Part shown: positions 31,091 through 39,648 of the stretch, one piece after another
How positions within the stretch are numbered: position 1 is the first letter of the stretch
Layout: each line of letters opens with the position of its first letter
From: Mycobacteroides immunogenum
Lineage (GTDB): Bacteria > Actinomycetota > Actinomycetes > Mycobacteriales > Mycobacteriaceae
NCBI RefSeq assembly: GCF_001605725.1
Contig: NZ_CP011530.1
Coordinates: forward strand, 5,332,001 to 5,396,000
DNA length: 64,000 nucleotides
Reading direction: 5' to 3'
Notes under the pieces: generated by a model
Told to the model about the DNA's origin: nothing
Database searches by the model: none
What the model saw: only the letters and a program-made list of their open reading frames with translations
Program-made: the position numbers and the translations under genes

Positions 31091-31993
31091 ATGGCGGGAA
31101 CCGGAGAACCCAGCTGGGATTTCGTCGTCGCGCCACCGCGCAGCGTGCCGGGTGTCGCGTCGATGGTGGGCTATCGCGCCCTGGACGTCCCCGAAGAGGT
31201 TCACTTCGGCATGCCGTCGGCCACGCTGACCTTCATCGTCAGCCTCGACGACGGAGTCGAAGCCGCCGGCTCCGCCGCCGCACTCATCAACGCCCAACCG
31301 AATCCCTTGGTGCTCGGGGGCTTGCACACCCGAGCAGCACGGATACGACAGCGCTCCGGACAGGCCGGTGTCCAACTCGCCGTGCATCCATTGGCGTCCC
31401 GCGCGCTGTTCGGAGTTCCCAGTGCGGAACTTCCCGTCACGGAATTCGATGGACTCGAGTTCCTGGGCAGTGCTGCCGCGGGCCTACCCGAACGTACCGC
31501 CCGAAGCCGTGGCTGGGCCGACGCATTCGATACCGTCGCAACCTACCTGGCAGAGTCGCGGCGACATCGGACGACAGAGCCCGTCCGTCCTGAGGTCGCT
31601 CAGGCCTGGCATCTACTGGAACGCAGTCAGGGCCGAATTTCCATGAGCACCTTGGCTTCCTGCGTAGGAATCAGCTCTCGCCATTTGGCCACTCTGTTCC
31701 AGCGAGAGGTCGGTCGATCACCTAAGACGGTGGCGATGCTGATGCGTTTCCAACGGGCCACCGGTCTGCTCGCCGAATCAGCACGAGCCGGGCGGGTCGA
31801 CCTGGCAGCCATAGCGGCCGCAACCGGATTCGCCGATCAGGCACACTTCACGCACGAATTCGTCCGACTCACCGGTGTACCGCCGCGAACGTGGCTGAAT
31901 GCGGAGTTCCGAAATATACAAGACGGCGGGCACTCGTTCGGATCACAGTGGGAGCATGACTACCTCGACGCCCACCGTGTGGCTGACCCTTAA
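31091..31993 (+). CDS. AraC-family transcriptional regulator
   Basis: About 300 aa. The C-terminal pair of helix-turn-helix motifs lies at roughly residues 195-285, with MSTLASCVGISSRHLATLF and IAAATGFADQAHFTHEF. The N-terminal 170 residues form a ligand-sensing part without a recognisable named domain. Start is uncertain between a TTG at 31082 and the ATG at 31091. The gene follows the epimerase by about 20 bases and overlaps the VOC gene by 38 bases, so the three are likely one unit under the TetR repressor. The target genes are unknown. Confidence 0.87.
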   Translation: MAGTGEPSWDFVVAPPRSVPGVASMVGYRALDVPEEVHFGMPSATLTFIVSLDDGVEAAGSAAALINAQPNPLVLGGLHTRAARIRQRSGQAGVQLAVHPLASRALFGVPSAELPVTEFDGLEFLGSAAAGLPERTARSRGWADAFDTVATYLAESRRHRTTEPVRPEVAQAWHLLERSQGRISMSTLASCVGISSRHLATLFQREVGRSPKTVAMLMRFQRATGLLAESARAGRVDLAAIAAATGFADQAHFTHEFVRLTGVPPRTWLNAEFRNIQDGGHSFGSQWEHDYLDAHRVADP

Positions 31994-32357
31994 GACCGAC
32001 GATGCCCCGGCGCTCATCGACTACTACGTCGACACCTTCGGCTTCATCCTCGCCGCTCGTTACGGTGAGGGCGATCGGGTCGATCACGCCCAACTGAATT
32101 GGCCAGAGGGCAGCGGCGGCATCATGCTGGGCAGCCACCGACCAGGCGGTGAATGGACCCTGCGACCAGGGACCGCAGGCGGATACGTAGTGACCCGTGA
32201 CCCCGACGGCCTCTATCAGCGGGTCGTCTCCAAGAATGCCGATATCGTCCGGCCACTGGCAGTAACCGACTACGGCGCCAACGAGTTCGCGGTTCGCGAT
32301 CCCGAAGGCAACCTGTGGTCGTTTGGCGACTACGCCGGCGAGCCGACCCCTGGATAA
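31956..32357 (+). CDS. VOC-superfamily (glyoxalase/dioxygenase-like) protein
   Basis: A 133-aa single-module vicinal-oxygen-chelate protein. The first half opens with TVWLTLKTDDAPALIDYYVD and the second ends NEFAVRDPEGNLWSFGDYAG, the standard glyoxalase/bleomycin-resistance pattern. A full metal site needs two modules, so it should dimerise. The ATG at 31956 lies inside the end of the araC gene (38-base overlap), with GGGAG just upstream. The reaction is unknown; detoxification or antibiotic binding are family options. Confidence 0.85.
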   Translation: MTTSTPTVWLTLKTDDAPALIDYYVDTFGFILAARYGEGDRVDHAQLNWPEGSGGIMLGSHRPGGEWTLRPGTAGGYVVTRDPDGLYQRVVSKNADIVRPLAVTDYGANEFAVRDPEGNLWSFGDYAGEPTPG

Positions 32358-32371
32358 CCAGGGGCGCTCGG

Positions 32372-35300
32372 CTACACCAGACCCAACAGCTGGATGTCCG
32401 TGGCGTACTTGAGGATCAGTTCCTTGGTGACGTGTGGGATCTCACCGTCTTCGCCTACCTTGGCCTCACGTACAGCTCCGCTGAATTCCGCTGTCGGGAG
32501 CGCACTTCCGTCAATCGCGGGCTGCGGCTTCTCATACATCTTGAGAAGAGGCAACACGGACTGCTGGCGCTGCTGCTCGGGCAACCCCTTGAGCGCCAAC
32601 TCGAACCGCGCAAGCCACTGGCCGTAGTCATCGATACGCGAGATCTTGTAGCCGGCCTCGATCAACCAGTCGACGAACGTATCCATCGAGACGCCGTCGT
32701 GGTGCGGGTTGAACACGTCGAAGCTGCGGTAGCCATCGGTCACGTTCACACCGCCGATAGCAGTGATCGATGCGGCGGTGAAATCGCCTGGCACACCGTC
32801 GTAGTGGGCACGCTGGCGGTTACCGTCAGCATCCAGCTCGTAGAAGCTGCCTGGCGCGACACCGGTGAGCAGGAGGCTCTGGATACTCCGGGTGAACACG
32901 TCGGTGACGTTGAGCTGACCGTTGTAGTCACTGTGCGCCAGGATCATGTCGGAGCGGAACACACGCACCGGGAGCCCAGCCAAGTCATGCGCTTCCCGCA
33001 GCAGCACCTCACCGGCCCACTTTGAGTTGCCGTATCCGTTGGCGTAACCGTCGTTGATCTGGCGCTCCGCTGACATCACGCGCACATCGGAGTCTTCCTC
33101 GAACTGTGTCACCGGAATCTGGTCGGCGATACCCACGGTGGACAGATAGGTGACCGGCTTCAGCCGCCCAGAGATCGCCAGCTTGATGATCTCGGCGGTG
33201 CCGGCCACGTTCGGACCGAACAACTGGCTGTACGGCAGCACGTGGTTCACCAGCGCACCGGAGTGGACGATCAGGTCCACGTCACGGGCGAGCTTCTGCC
33301 AAACCTCTTCAGTAAGACCCAGATCCTGGTCGCCGAAGTCCCCGGCGATCACTTCCAGACCCTGCTGCGCCAGCTGACGGTAGTGCGCCGACAACTTCGG
33401 GTCACCCGATTCGTACACGGCATCCAACCGCGCGCGGGCTGCTTCGGCATCGGCACCGCGAATAAGGGCGTATACCTTGCCGCCATGAGGAGCCAACCGC
33501 TCCAACCAGTCCAGCACCAGCCAGCGTCCGAGCCAGCCGTTGCCACCGGTCACGAGAACAGTCTTGACGTCTGCGGTAGCCGGTTGAATGTCCTTGGCCG
33601 CCTTCAACAACGACTCGTCCAGGAACTTGTCGAGAGTCAGTTCGGACGCGGTGATGACCTTCGCGTCCTTGCCATGGACGGACGCGAATGTCGGCTGCGT
33701 CGCCGTTCCGGTCCGCTGCGCCTCGATATGCCGGGCGATCGCGGCAAGATCGTTGGCAACGCTGTTGATCACGCCCACCGGAACGTCTACCTCGAAGATG
33801 TCGCGCAGCAGCTCGGAATAGGACAGCGCCGACAGCGAGTCACCTCCGAGGTCGATGAACCGCACGTCAGGAGACAGGTCCGAGGACGACGCGCCCAGCA
33901 GCGCGGCCGCGGCATCGGTCACCGTCTCCAGCACCGGACGGGTCGCCGCCTCACGGGCCAGTTGGCGCAGCCGCTCGTTCTGGCTTTCCGCCAGCTCCGC
34001 GTACAGCGCCTCCAGGCGCTCCCCGTAATGGTCCTTCAGCTTGGGGCGCAGCAACTTTCGTGCGTCCGACAGCAACCCGGACTCGACGGTGAACGGCACG
34101 GTCTCGACGATGAAGTCGCGCGGGATCTCATAGGACTGCAACTCCGCGTCCTTGGCGACCTGCTGCAGCGAATCCTGGATCAGGGGCTTGAGCGCATCCG
34201 GCGAATCCGCGTACCGCTCAAGGGCCTCCGGTGTCGGGACGACGACGGCCAGTAGGAACGAACGCTCGCTGTTCCCGTACACAAAGATCTGACGAACCAG
34301 CGGGCTGCCGGTGTAAGCAGCCTCCAGCTTGGACACGGCGACAAACTCACCCTGAGCGAGCTTGAGCACGTTCTTGACGCGATCGAGGTACTTAAGGTGG
34401 TCCGGTCCCAGCTCGGCGACCACGTCACCGGTCTTGTAGTACCCGTCCTCGTCGAAGACGTCGGCGGTGGTCTCCGGGCGCTTGTAATAGCCGGGGAACA
34501 TCGTGTCCGACTTCAACCGCAGCTCACCGCGGGGATGCGGAGAGTCTGTGGTGAAGTAGCCCAGTTCTGGGACGTCAACCAGCTTGTAGTCGGTGACCGG
34601 TGGCCGCTGGAGAACTCCGTCACGCCACACGCCACCAGCCTCGGTGGATCCGTACCCGTCGCGCAGCGGCACCTGCAGCAGGGACTCCATGAATTCCGTC
34701 ATCTCGGGGGACAGCGGCGCCGAACCGGATCCGGCGCTCAGCACGCGGCCGCCGAAGTCCTCGTCGCGGATGCGAACCTTGATTCGCTGTGCGATCTCCG
34801 CGTTGCTCTCTCCTGGAGCAAGCGACCGGTCCAACTCCGCCTGAAAACGCTGGAACACCATCTCCACCACGCGCGGCACAAAGAGCACCTCGGAAGGCCG
34901 GATGAGCGCGATGTCCTCGAAGAATGTCGAAAGGTCGCTGGACGCGATGTAGTAGGCGGTTCCGCCGCCGGACAGCGTCCCCATGAGGGTGAGGCGGCCT
35001 GCCAGGTGGCTCATCGGCATGAAGTTCACGCCGATCGACGGAATGACGTCGTCGGTGAGCCACTTCTTCTGCCAAAGATTGGCAACGAGCCATTGCGGGT
35101 ACATCGCACCCTTGGGGGTGCCGGTGCTACCGGAGGTGTAGATGAGCAGACGCAGCGCGTCGGGGTCGTCGCTGGGCAGAGGTGCGGCGGGGAGCTCACG
35201 TCCCCGCACGAGGGCCTCGCCGAGCGCCTCGATCGCGATCGTCCGGCCGGCCTCCCGCAGCCGGGTCCGCACGGCATCGAGTGCCTCACGGTGACTGTCC

Positions 35301-35908
35301 ACCTCCGGGTGGTAGTCGAAGACCGAGAGCAGTCGCACCGACGGCGTCGCGAGTACCGAGTCAACGGCGGCGTCCAGGTACTCGACGCTGGCGGCAAAGA
35401 CCGCAGGCCCGGTCTCCTCGAGGATCGCGTTGCGCTGCTGCAGCGAGGCACCGGTCTGCAACGGCACCGAGATGGTGCCCAAGCGCAGTCCGGCCACATC
35501 CAGAGATGCGAAGTCTGTACTGGTGAACCCGAGTTGGGCGACGAAGTCGCCGTCGCGAATTCCGCTGTCATACCAAGCGGCAGCGATCGCCTCGGCGCGG
35601 TTCCACAACTCCCGATAGGACGTGGTGGTGTACTCGGGCCTCAGCGCGATGACGGTCGCGCCGCTGTCGTCCGTGACGAATTCGAACGCGCGCTGCCCAA
35701 GGGCCGGGCGGTCACCGTAACCCTCCAGGAGCCGCCTGATCACCTCCACCAGCGGTAGGCCTGATTCGTTGACGGCCTCGGTGACCGAATCCTCAGGGAG
35801 CAGCGACGCCAGCTGCGGATCGCTGGACACGATCTGCGCGATGCGCTGTTTCGCCTGTTCTTCGAGATCCGTTGTCGGGACAGCTGCTGTGGAGATCGTT
35901 TCAGTCAT
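32372..35908 (-). CDS. car: Carboxylic acid reductase
   Basis: A 1178-aa enzyme that reduces carboxylic acids, including fatty and aromatic acids, to aldehydes using ATP and NADPH. Domains in order: adenylation (residues about 1-640, with LLIYTSGSTGTPKGAMY near 265), phosphopantetheine carrier ([10 protein letters not shown], attachment serine near 691), and a thioester reductase (about 760-1178, with VLVTGGNGWLGRW and a YGNSKW catalytic stretch). Length and layout match mycobacterial and Nocardia CARs exactly. It needs a phosphopantetheinyl transferase encoded elsewhere. It is convergent with the VOC gene, 14 bases apart, and stands alone. Its natural substrate is unclear. Confidence 0.96.
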   Translation of the reverse strand: MTETISTAAVPTTDLEEQAKQRIAQIVSSDPQLASLLPEDSVTEAVNESGLPLVEVIRRLLEGYGDRPALGQRAFEFVTDDSGATVIALRPEYTTTSYRELWNRAEAIAAAWYDSGIRDGDFVAQLGFTSTDFASLDVAGLRLGTISVPLQTGASLQQRNAILEETGPAVFAASVEYLDAAVDSVLATPSVRLLSVFDYHPEVDSHREALDAVRTRLREAGRTIAIEALGEALVRGRELPAAPLPSDDPDALRLLIYTSGSTGTPKGAMYPQWLVANLWQKKWLTDDVIPSIGVNFMPMSHLAGRLTLMGTLSGGGTAYYIASSDLSTFFEDIALIRPSEVLFVPRVVEMVFQRFQAELDRSLAPGESNAEIAQRIKVRIRDEDFGGRVLSAGSGSAPLSPEMTEFMESLLQVPLRDGYGSTEAGGVWRDGVLQRPPVTDYKLVDVPELGYFTTDSPHPRGELRLKSDTMFPGYYKRPETTADVFDEDGYYKTGDVVAELGPDHLKYLDRVKNVLKLAQGEFVAVSKLEAAYTGSPLVRQIFVYGNSERSFLLAVVVPTPEALERYADSPDALKPLIQDSLQQVAKDAELQSYEIPRDFIVETVPFTVESGLLSDARKLLRPKLKDHYGERLEALYAELAESQNERLRQLAREAATRPVLETVTDAAAALLGASSSDLSPDVRFIDLGGDSLSALSYSELLRDIFEVDVPVGVINSVANDLAAIARHIEAQRTGTATQPTFASVHGKDAKVITASELTLDKFLDESLLKAAKDIQPATADVKTVLVTGGNGWLGRWLVLDWLERLAPHGGKVYALIRGADAEAARARLDAVYESGDPKLSAHYRQLAQQGLEVIAGDFGDQDLGLTEEVWQKLARDVDLIVHSGALVNHVLPYSQLFGPNVAGTAEIIKLAISGRLKPVTYLSTVGIADQIPVTQFEEDSDVRVMSAERQINDGYANGYGNSKWAGEVLLREAHDLAGLPVRVFRSDMILAHSDYNGQLNVTDVFTRSIQSLLLTGVAPGSFYELDADGNRQRAHYDGVPGDFTAASITAIGGVNVTDGYRSFDVFNPHHDGVSMDTFVDWLIEAGYKISRIDDYGQWLARFELALKGLPEQQRQQSVLPLLKMYEKPQPAIDGSALPTAEFSGAVREAKVGEDGEIPHVTKELILKYATDIQLLGLV

Positions 35909-36095
35909 GCCTGGATACCTCGGAAGAATCGGTGTTAGGAGTTTTTAGGGGCGCCGCTGCCCATACGGTAAAAGTACATACCTAAGCTAACTATTCCCTG
36001 TGAGCCGATGTTCACCGCCCCTCGTCGAGCGGATATTCCCGCTGGTGGACGGTGAGATCGCCCGAATACGTGACCACAGGACGTGAGCAGCGTCA

Positions 36096-36374
36096 CTACC
36101 GCAATGATTGAGGCGCATGCTCGCGTGCCGCCGCCAACAGCTGCCGGCGCGACGGATTCACCAAGGGCAGGCCCGCAACATTCACGGTGGGCACCGTCTC
36201 GTTACCGCCCGCCACCGAGCGCACGTAGGCGGCCGCCTCCGGCGATTCCCAGATATTGACCTCGCGATAGCGCAGCCGACTGAAACGCAACTGCGCCCGC
36301 AGCTTGATACAGAACGGACAGCCTGGCCGCCAGTACACAACTACCTCATCGGGGGCCGGCAGCGAATCCGTCAT
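36096..36374 (-). CDS. Glutaredoxin / mycoredoxin-like protein
   Basis: A 92-aa thioredoxin-fold protein. The redox centre is CPFC at about residues 19-22 in VVVYWRPGCPFCIKL, and the cis-proline loop is ETVPTVNV. Mycoredoxins reduce mycothiol mixed disulfides. The CPFC centre differs from that of classical mycoredoxin-1, so this is a relative, not clearly the orthologue. It is separated by nine bases from the flavin-reductase-like gene upstream on the same strand and could share its transcript. Confidence 0.88.
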   Translation of the reverse strand: MTDSLPAPDEVVVYWRPGCPFCIKLRAQLRFSRLRYREVNIWESPEAAAYVRSVAGGNETVPTVNVAGLPLVNPSRRQLLAAAREHAPQSLR

Positions 36375-36383
36375 GCTGTATGT

Positions 36384-37073
36384 CTACACCCGCTTACCCG
36401 CGGTAGCTCCTGGCTTGAGCGTGTAGATGTCCTCGATGGTGATGACCACCGCGCAGCGCGGATACTTCATGCCACGTTCCTGCGCGAAGGCGACGGCGTC
36501 CTCGAACGCCGGACCTGATTCGTGAATCTGTGCCGAGCCCACAAACCGGTACCCGTCCAGTGCTTCGCGATCGATCACCGCGACGGAAACCTTCGATCCC
36601 GCATCGATGTTGGCCAGCGTCTGCCCGCCCGTGTTCTCGTTGAATATCAGCGAGCGATCGTCATGGACCCGCAGCGAGCGCTTGGGTCCGATGTTCGGAG
36701 TAATGCCGTCGGTCACCGTCGCAAGGATCGCCAGCTGAGAACCGAGCATCCGCTTCATCTCGTCGGAGAGGGTGGGCATCGTGTACGTAACCTCCTGGAA
36801 TGATTGCACTGGAACGAGATTCGGTATCGGTGGCGGCGGCGCGCAGGCCCGGGCCGTATCAAGTAACCGATCGGTGTCACCGGCCGGGGCCGCGCGCATC
36901 AGCAGCGCGAGTAGATGCAGCAGACCCTCCGAAACCATGAGGAGACGCCGACTGGTCCGCAGGATGCGGGCCGCGGAAACCTTGTCTCCCAGGGCGAGAG
37001 CCTGTGCCACCGCCACTGTCTCGCACCATGAGGCACCAGAGGAGTCCAGCGCCGCCTCATGATTTCGGGTCAC
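36384..37073 (-). CDS. Pyridoxamine-5'-phosphate-oxidase-fold protein with N-terminal extension
   Basis: The C-terminal 131 residues, from an internal ATG at 36779, form a compact flavin-binding split-barrel domain (KRMLGSQLAILATVTDG at the start, GYRFVGSAQIHESGP later). The frame continues upstream without a stop to a GTG at 37073, adding 98 mostly helical residues that I do not recognise. Both starts have support: the internal ATG has AGGAGG 11 bases upstream, and the GTG lies six bases after a good -10 box, as in mycobacterial leaderless genes. Either a 229-aa protein or two products are made. FMN or F420 may be the cofactor. Confidence 0.75.
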   Translation of the reverse strand: MTRNHEAALDSSGASWCETVAVAQALALGDKVSAARILRTSRRLLMVSEGLLHLLALLMRAAPAGDTDRLLDTARACAPPPPIPNLVPVQSFQEVTYTMPTLSDEMKRMLGSQLAILATVTDGITPNIGPKRSLRVHDDRSLIFNENTGGQTLANIDAGSKVSVAVIDREALDGYRFVGSAQIHESGPAFEDAVAFAQERGMKYPRCAVVITIEDIYTLKPGATAGKRV

Positions 37074-37079
37074 CTAACT

Positions 37080-37108
37080 ATCTTATTCGTAATGCCTAAC
37101 TACGTCCA
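37080..37108 (-). promoter_or_regulatory. Candidate leaderless promoter
   Basis: On the minus strand, a TGGACG -35 box (37103-37108), a 17-base spacer and a TAAGAT -10 box (37080-37085) end six bases before the GTG at 37073. The -35 box lies in the last codons of the whiB gene. The octamer TAGTTAGG occurs twice around the -10 box. Confidence 0.55.
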
Positions 37109-37354
37109 GTGCCCGCTGGCCCGGGACACCCTGGTGCGATCCCGCCTTTCCCGGGGAGTGGTCGCACCCCAGACCCCGAATGACTCGCCCGCGGTGATGG
37201 CGTAACTGCTACATGCCTCACGGACGGGGCAGCCTCTACAGATCTGTTTGGCGCGCGCCTCACGCAAGCTGCGCGCTCTTCCCCGTTCGTAATCCGGTGA
37301 AAAGAACAGGTCTGTCGACATGCCCCGGCAATGCGCCCACTCAAGCCATTTCAT
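37100..37354 (-). CDS. WhiB-family iron-sulfur regulator
   Basis: An 84-aa WhiB-like protein. The four cluster cysteines are at about residues 9, 39, 42 and 48 (AHCRG, then ICRGCPVREAC), and the turn motif FGVWGATTPRERR follows, with a basic C-terminus for DNA or sigma-factor contact. Such proteins bind a [4Fe-4S] cluster and work with SigA. The start is the ATG at 37354; a GTG at 37390 in the same frame would add 12 residues and overlap the end of the Nramp gene by 32 bases. The exact WhiB class cannot be set from this. Confidence 0.88.
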   Translation of the reverse strand: MKWLEWAHCRGMSTDLFFSPDYERGRARSLREARAKQICRGCPVREACSSYAITAGESFGVWGATTPRERRDRTRVSRASGHWT

Positions 37355-37358
37355 CGCG

Positions 37359-39095
37359 CTACCCGATGATGGTCTGCGCGACTTTGACACCGACCAATAG
37401 CACCGCCACCACGAGGTAGCCGCGCAACGCGATCATCCCCGCGGTTCGCAACGGTGACCAGATGGGGCGTTCGAGCGTGTCAAGCGCTGGGGTGCGCCAG
37501 GTTTCGCGCTCCTGCCACAGAATCTCACGCCGCAACGTCCGGTCCCGTGGCGATGAGTCCAAGTCCTGAATCTGATCCGGATCCAACCCACCGAGATCGG
37601 CAGCGGTCGCCCGCGCGGCGGCGCGCTCGGCGCGATGCTTGGCCACGTACACGGTCAATCCGCCGATCAGGCCGACGGCCGCGCCGCCGACGAAGAACGC
37701 CTTGAGTTGCCCGGTGCCCAGATCGGGGAAGAAGGTCGCTGCGGTGAGCGACAAAGACAGCAACACCAGAGCCCAAACAATCACTCCTGCAACAATATTC
37801 TGACGCACACTGTTCACCCATGGTCCCAGGACTGCTTTGTCGTTGCACAGCAACACCAGGAAGACGGTGGCCGAGGGAAGCAGCACACCAGCCAGTGCCT
37901 GCACCCCTTGGGTGAGCACTCCCAACACCGGGTCTGGGCTGAAGGAGACCGCAGCCGCAACCGCCAGCAGTGCCCCGTAGCCCAGATAGAACGCGGGCGC
38001 CTCGGACAGCTTCCAGTGCAGCGAGTGACGCTTCCCGAAGGTGTCCCCCAACGCGTAGGTGGTGGCCAGCCCCACGGCATTGGCACCGATGAGCGAGGCA
38101 TCCAGCAGCAAGACGGCGAACAGCGCACCGACGGTAGGACTCACGTGCTCATGCAACAGACGGGCGACGGCGCCAGCATCGGTGAAATTTCCAACCGCGT
38201 CCGTGCCTGCCAATCCAAATGCCGCGGCACCCATGATGCAGACCGCACCGATCATCACCACCACGATTCCCACCGCGAGATCGATCCGCTCATAGCGGAT
38301 CCAGCGCGGTGTCAGACGCTTATCCACGATGTTGGACTGCTGGAAGAACAGCTGCCACGGAGCCACCGTGGTGCCGACAATCGCCACGATCAGCATCAAG
38401 AGTTCGGCATTCAGGCCACCCGGAAAGGACGGCACGAACCCCGATGCAGTCTTACCCAGCGATGGATGCACCAGGATCGCCATCGGAATCATCACAATAT
38501 TGATAGCGATGAGCGCGAAAAGGAATCGCTCCCACCGCCGGAACGAACCACCGGCCACCACGGCGAACAACAGCACCGCCGATAGCGGCACCGAGATCCA
38601 GCGCGGGAGGCCGAAGTAGCTCAGTGCCATTGCAACACCGATGAATTCGGTGACTATGGTCAACGCATTGACCACGAAAAGGTCGCCGACACTGAAAGCA
38701 CCCCAGAAGCGCCCGAATCTGCTGAAGATGAGCCGGGCATGCCCGACTCCGGCGACCGCCCCCAACCGAACCACCATCTCCTGGTTGACGTACAGCACCG
38801 GGATAAGCAGCGCCAACGTCCACAGCAACGCCATGCCGTAGTTCTGACCCGCCTGAGCGTAGGTGGCCACCCCACCCGCATCATTGTCGCCCACCATCAC
38901 GATGAGGCCAGGGCCCAAGACTGCCAACAGCATCCGGAATCGCTGCCACCGGCTGCGCCCCTCGGTGCTCTCATGCTGCCCAATGGTGCCCAGAGCGCCG
39001 ACAATGTCTCCGACATGTGCGCTGTCCATCACGGCGCCGGTCGGGGCATGCCTGCCGCTGTCGTATCGGCGCGAGACGCCGTTGAAAAATGCCAT
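37359..39095 (-). CDS. Nramp-family divalent metal transporter, probably magnesium-type
   Basis: A 578-aa transporter with about eleven membrane helices and a cytoplasmic tail of about 100 residues. The TM1 metal site, normally DPGN, reads DAGG within VGDNDAGGVATY, and the TM6 site, normally MPHN, reads APWQ within TTVAPWQLFFQQS. Loss of the metal-binding methionine and asparagine argues against Mn/Fe selectivity; as I recall, Nramp-related Mg2+ transporters show comparable changes. An M-box riboswitch lies in the leader, which independently points to Mg2+. The ATG at 39095 is used; an ATG about 22 codons in is an alternative. The tail's function is unknown. Confidence 0.9.
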   Translation of the reverse strand: MAFFNGVSRRYDSGRHAPTGAVMDSAHVGDIVGALGTIGQHESTEGRSRWQRFRMLLAVLGPGLIVMVGDNDAGGVATYAQAGQNYGMALLWTLALLIPVLYVNQEMVVRLGAVAGVGHARLIFSRFGRFWGAFSVGDLFVVNALTIVTEFIGVAMALSYFGLPRWISVPLSAVLLFAVVAGGSFRRWERFLFALIAINIVMIPMAILVHPSLGKTASGFVPSFPGGLNAELLMLIVAIVGTTVAPWQLFFQQSNIVDKRLTPRWIRYERIDLAVGIVVVMIGAVCIMGAAAFGLAGTDAVGNFTDAGAVARLLHEHVSPTVGALFAVLLLDASLIGANAVGLATTYALGDTFGKRHSLHWKLSEAPAFYLGYGALLAVAAAVSFSPDPVLGVLTQGVQALAGVLLPSATVFLVLLCNDKAVLGPWVNSVRQNIVAGVIVWALVLLSLSLTAATFFPDLGTGQLKAFFVGGAAVGLIGGLTVYVAKHRAERAAARATAADLGGLDPDQIQDLDSSPRDRTLRREILWQERETWRTPALDTLERPIWSPLRTAGMIALRGYLVVAVLLVGVKVAQTIIG

Positions 39096-39185
39096 TGCAG
39101 TTGCCGCCCTTTCTCAGGGTTCGGTCCACTGCGAACGTATCCGCGCACGCCAAAACGGGCCTGCCGCATGATGTCTCGCGTCAGG

Positions 39186-39290
39186 TCAGGCGCAAACGGT
39201 GCCGCAGCGGAAGGCTGGGAACACGTATATGTACTGGGCTAAGCCAGGTTTTCGATCCGGACTGGGATACGGACTATCGCCGGACTGCAT
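39186..39290 (-). CDS. Short upstream ORF between M-box and Nramp gene
   Basis: A 34-codon ORF (ATG at 39290, TGA at 39186-39188). AGGAGG lies 11 bases and GAGGG six bases before the ATG, making this one of the stronger ribosome binding sites in the window. The peptide opens MQSGDSPYPSPDRKPG, with four prolines in its first 15 residues. It starts 110 bases after the riboswitch and ends 90 bases before the transporter start. Proline-rich leader peptides are known to sense low Mg2+ in other bacteria, so this could be a regulatory leader peptide. It has no homologue that I recognise. Confidence 0.5.
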   Translation of the reverse strand: MQSGDSPYPSPDRKPGLAQYIYVFPAFRCGTVCA

Positions 39291-39400
39291 GTCGTCCCTC
39301 ACCTCCTCGCTGCCAGGGCGGCTGTGCCGCAAACGGTTTCACATCAGCGCACGTCAAACGCGCTCAGACAAAGAAGGGCACCCGCCATGAACGGGCCGAC

Positions 39401-39562
39401 CACCTCTCTCGTCAGAGCTTCGGCACTGCGCGACGTAATCCTGGAGGGCAGCCACCTCGGATCACCCCTTAACCCGGGGAGATCTGTCCTAACCCTGGGC
39501 GTCTCTCGACGTCGTCGGATCAGTGGCCTATGTTCGCGCAGGAGCCTCGCCTAGCGAGGTGC
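39401..39562 (-). ncRNA. M-box (ykoK-type) magnesium riboswitch
   Basis: The minus strand carries the M-box core in order: AGGCGAGGCTCCT near 39550, GTCGAGAGACGCCCAGGGT near 39506, a purine-rich AGGGGTGATCC arm, and the closing CAGTGCCGAAGCTCT near 39422. The outer P1 helix pairs CACCTC (39557-39562) with GAGGTG (39401-39406), giving 162 nt, the usual size. M-boxes fold on Mg2+ and switch off downstream expression. The next same-strand genes are a short ORF and the Nramp-family transporter. I see no clear intrinsic terminator, so the switch may act through Rho or translation. Confidence 0.92.
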
Positions 39563-39574
39563 TGACGCCGGTCA

Positions 39575-39604
39575 CTGTATGCCCGAGTGGCGCTGCGCGT
39601 CAAC
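39575..39604 (-). promoter_or_regulatory. Promoter for the M-box transcript
   Basis: A TTGACG -35 box (39599-39604), an 18-base spacer and a TACAGT -10 box (39575-39580) on the minus strand. Transcription would begin near 39568, a few bases before the first helix of the riboswitch, which is the expected arrangement. Confidence 0.6.
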
Positions 39605-39648
39605 GCAACCCCAATTCTTAACGGCCGCTTGATGGTGCGGGGCGAGCA

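Noticed and set aside
34397..35758. 453-codon open frame on the plus strand
   Set aside because: It lies fully inside the carboxylic acid reductase gene on the other strand, has no recognisable domain, and is a GC-driven shadow of the real frame.
35976..35996. IdeR-like iron box upstream of the carboxylic acid reductase gene
   Set aside because: Only one half-site (GCTAAC-type) agrees; the other half does not fit the TTAGGTTAGGCTAACCTAA pattern, so I do not claim iron control.
39089..39472. 127-codon plus-strand frame over the M-box leader
   Set aside because: The opposite strand carries a clear riboswitch and short ORF, and this frame resembles no protein.
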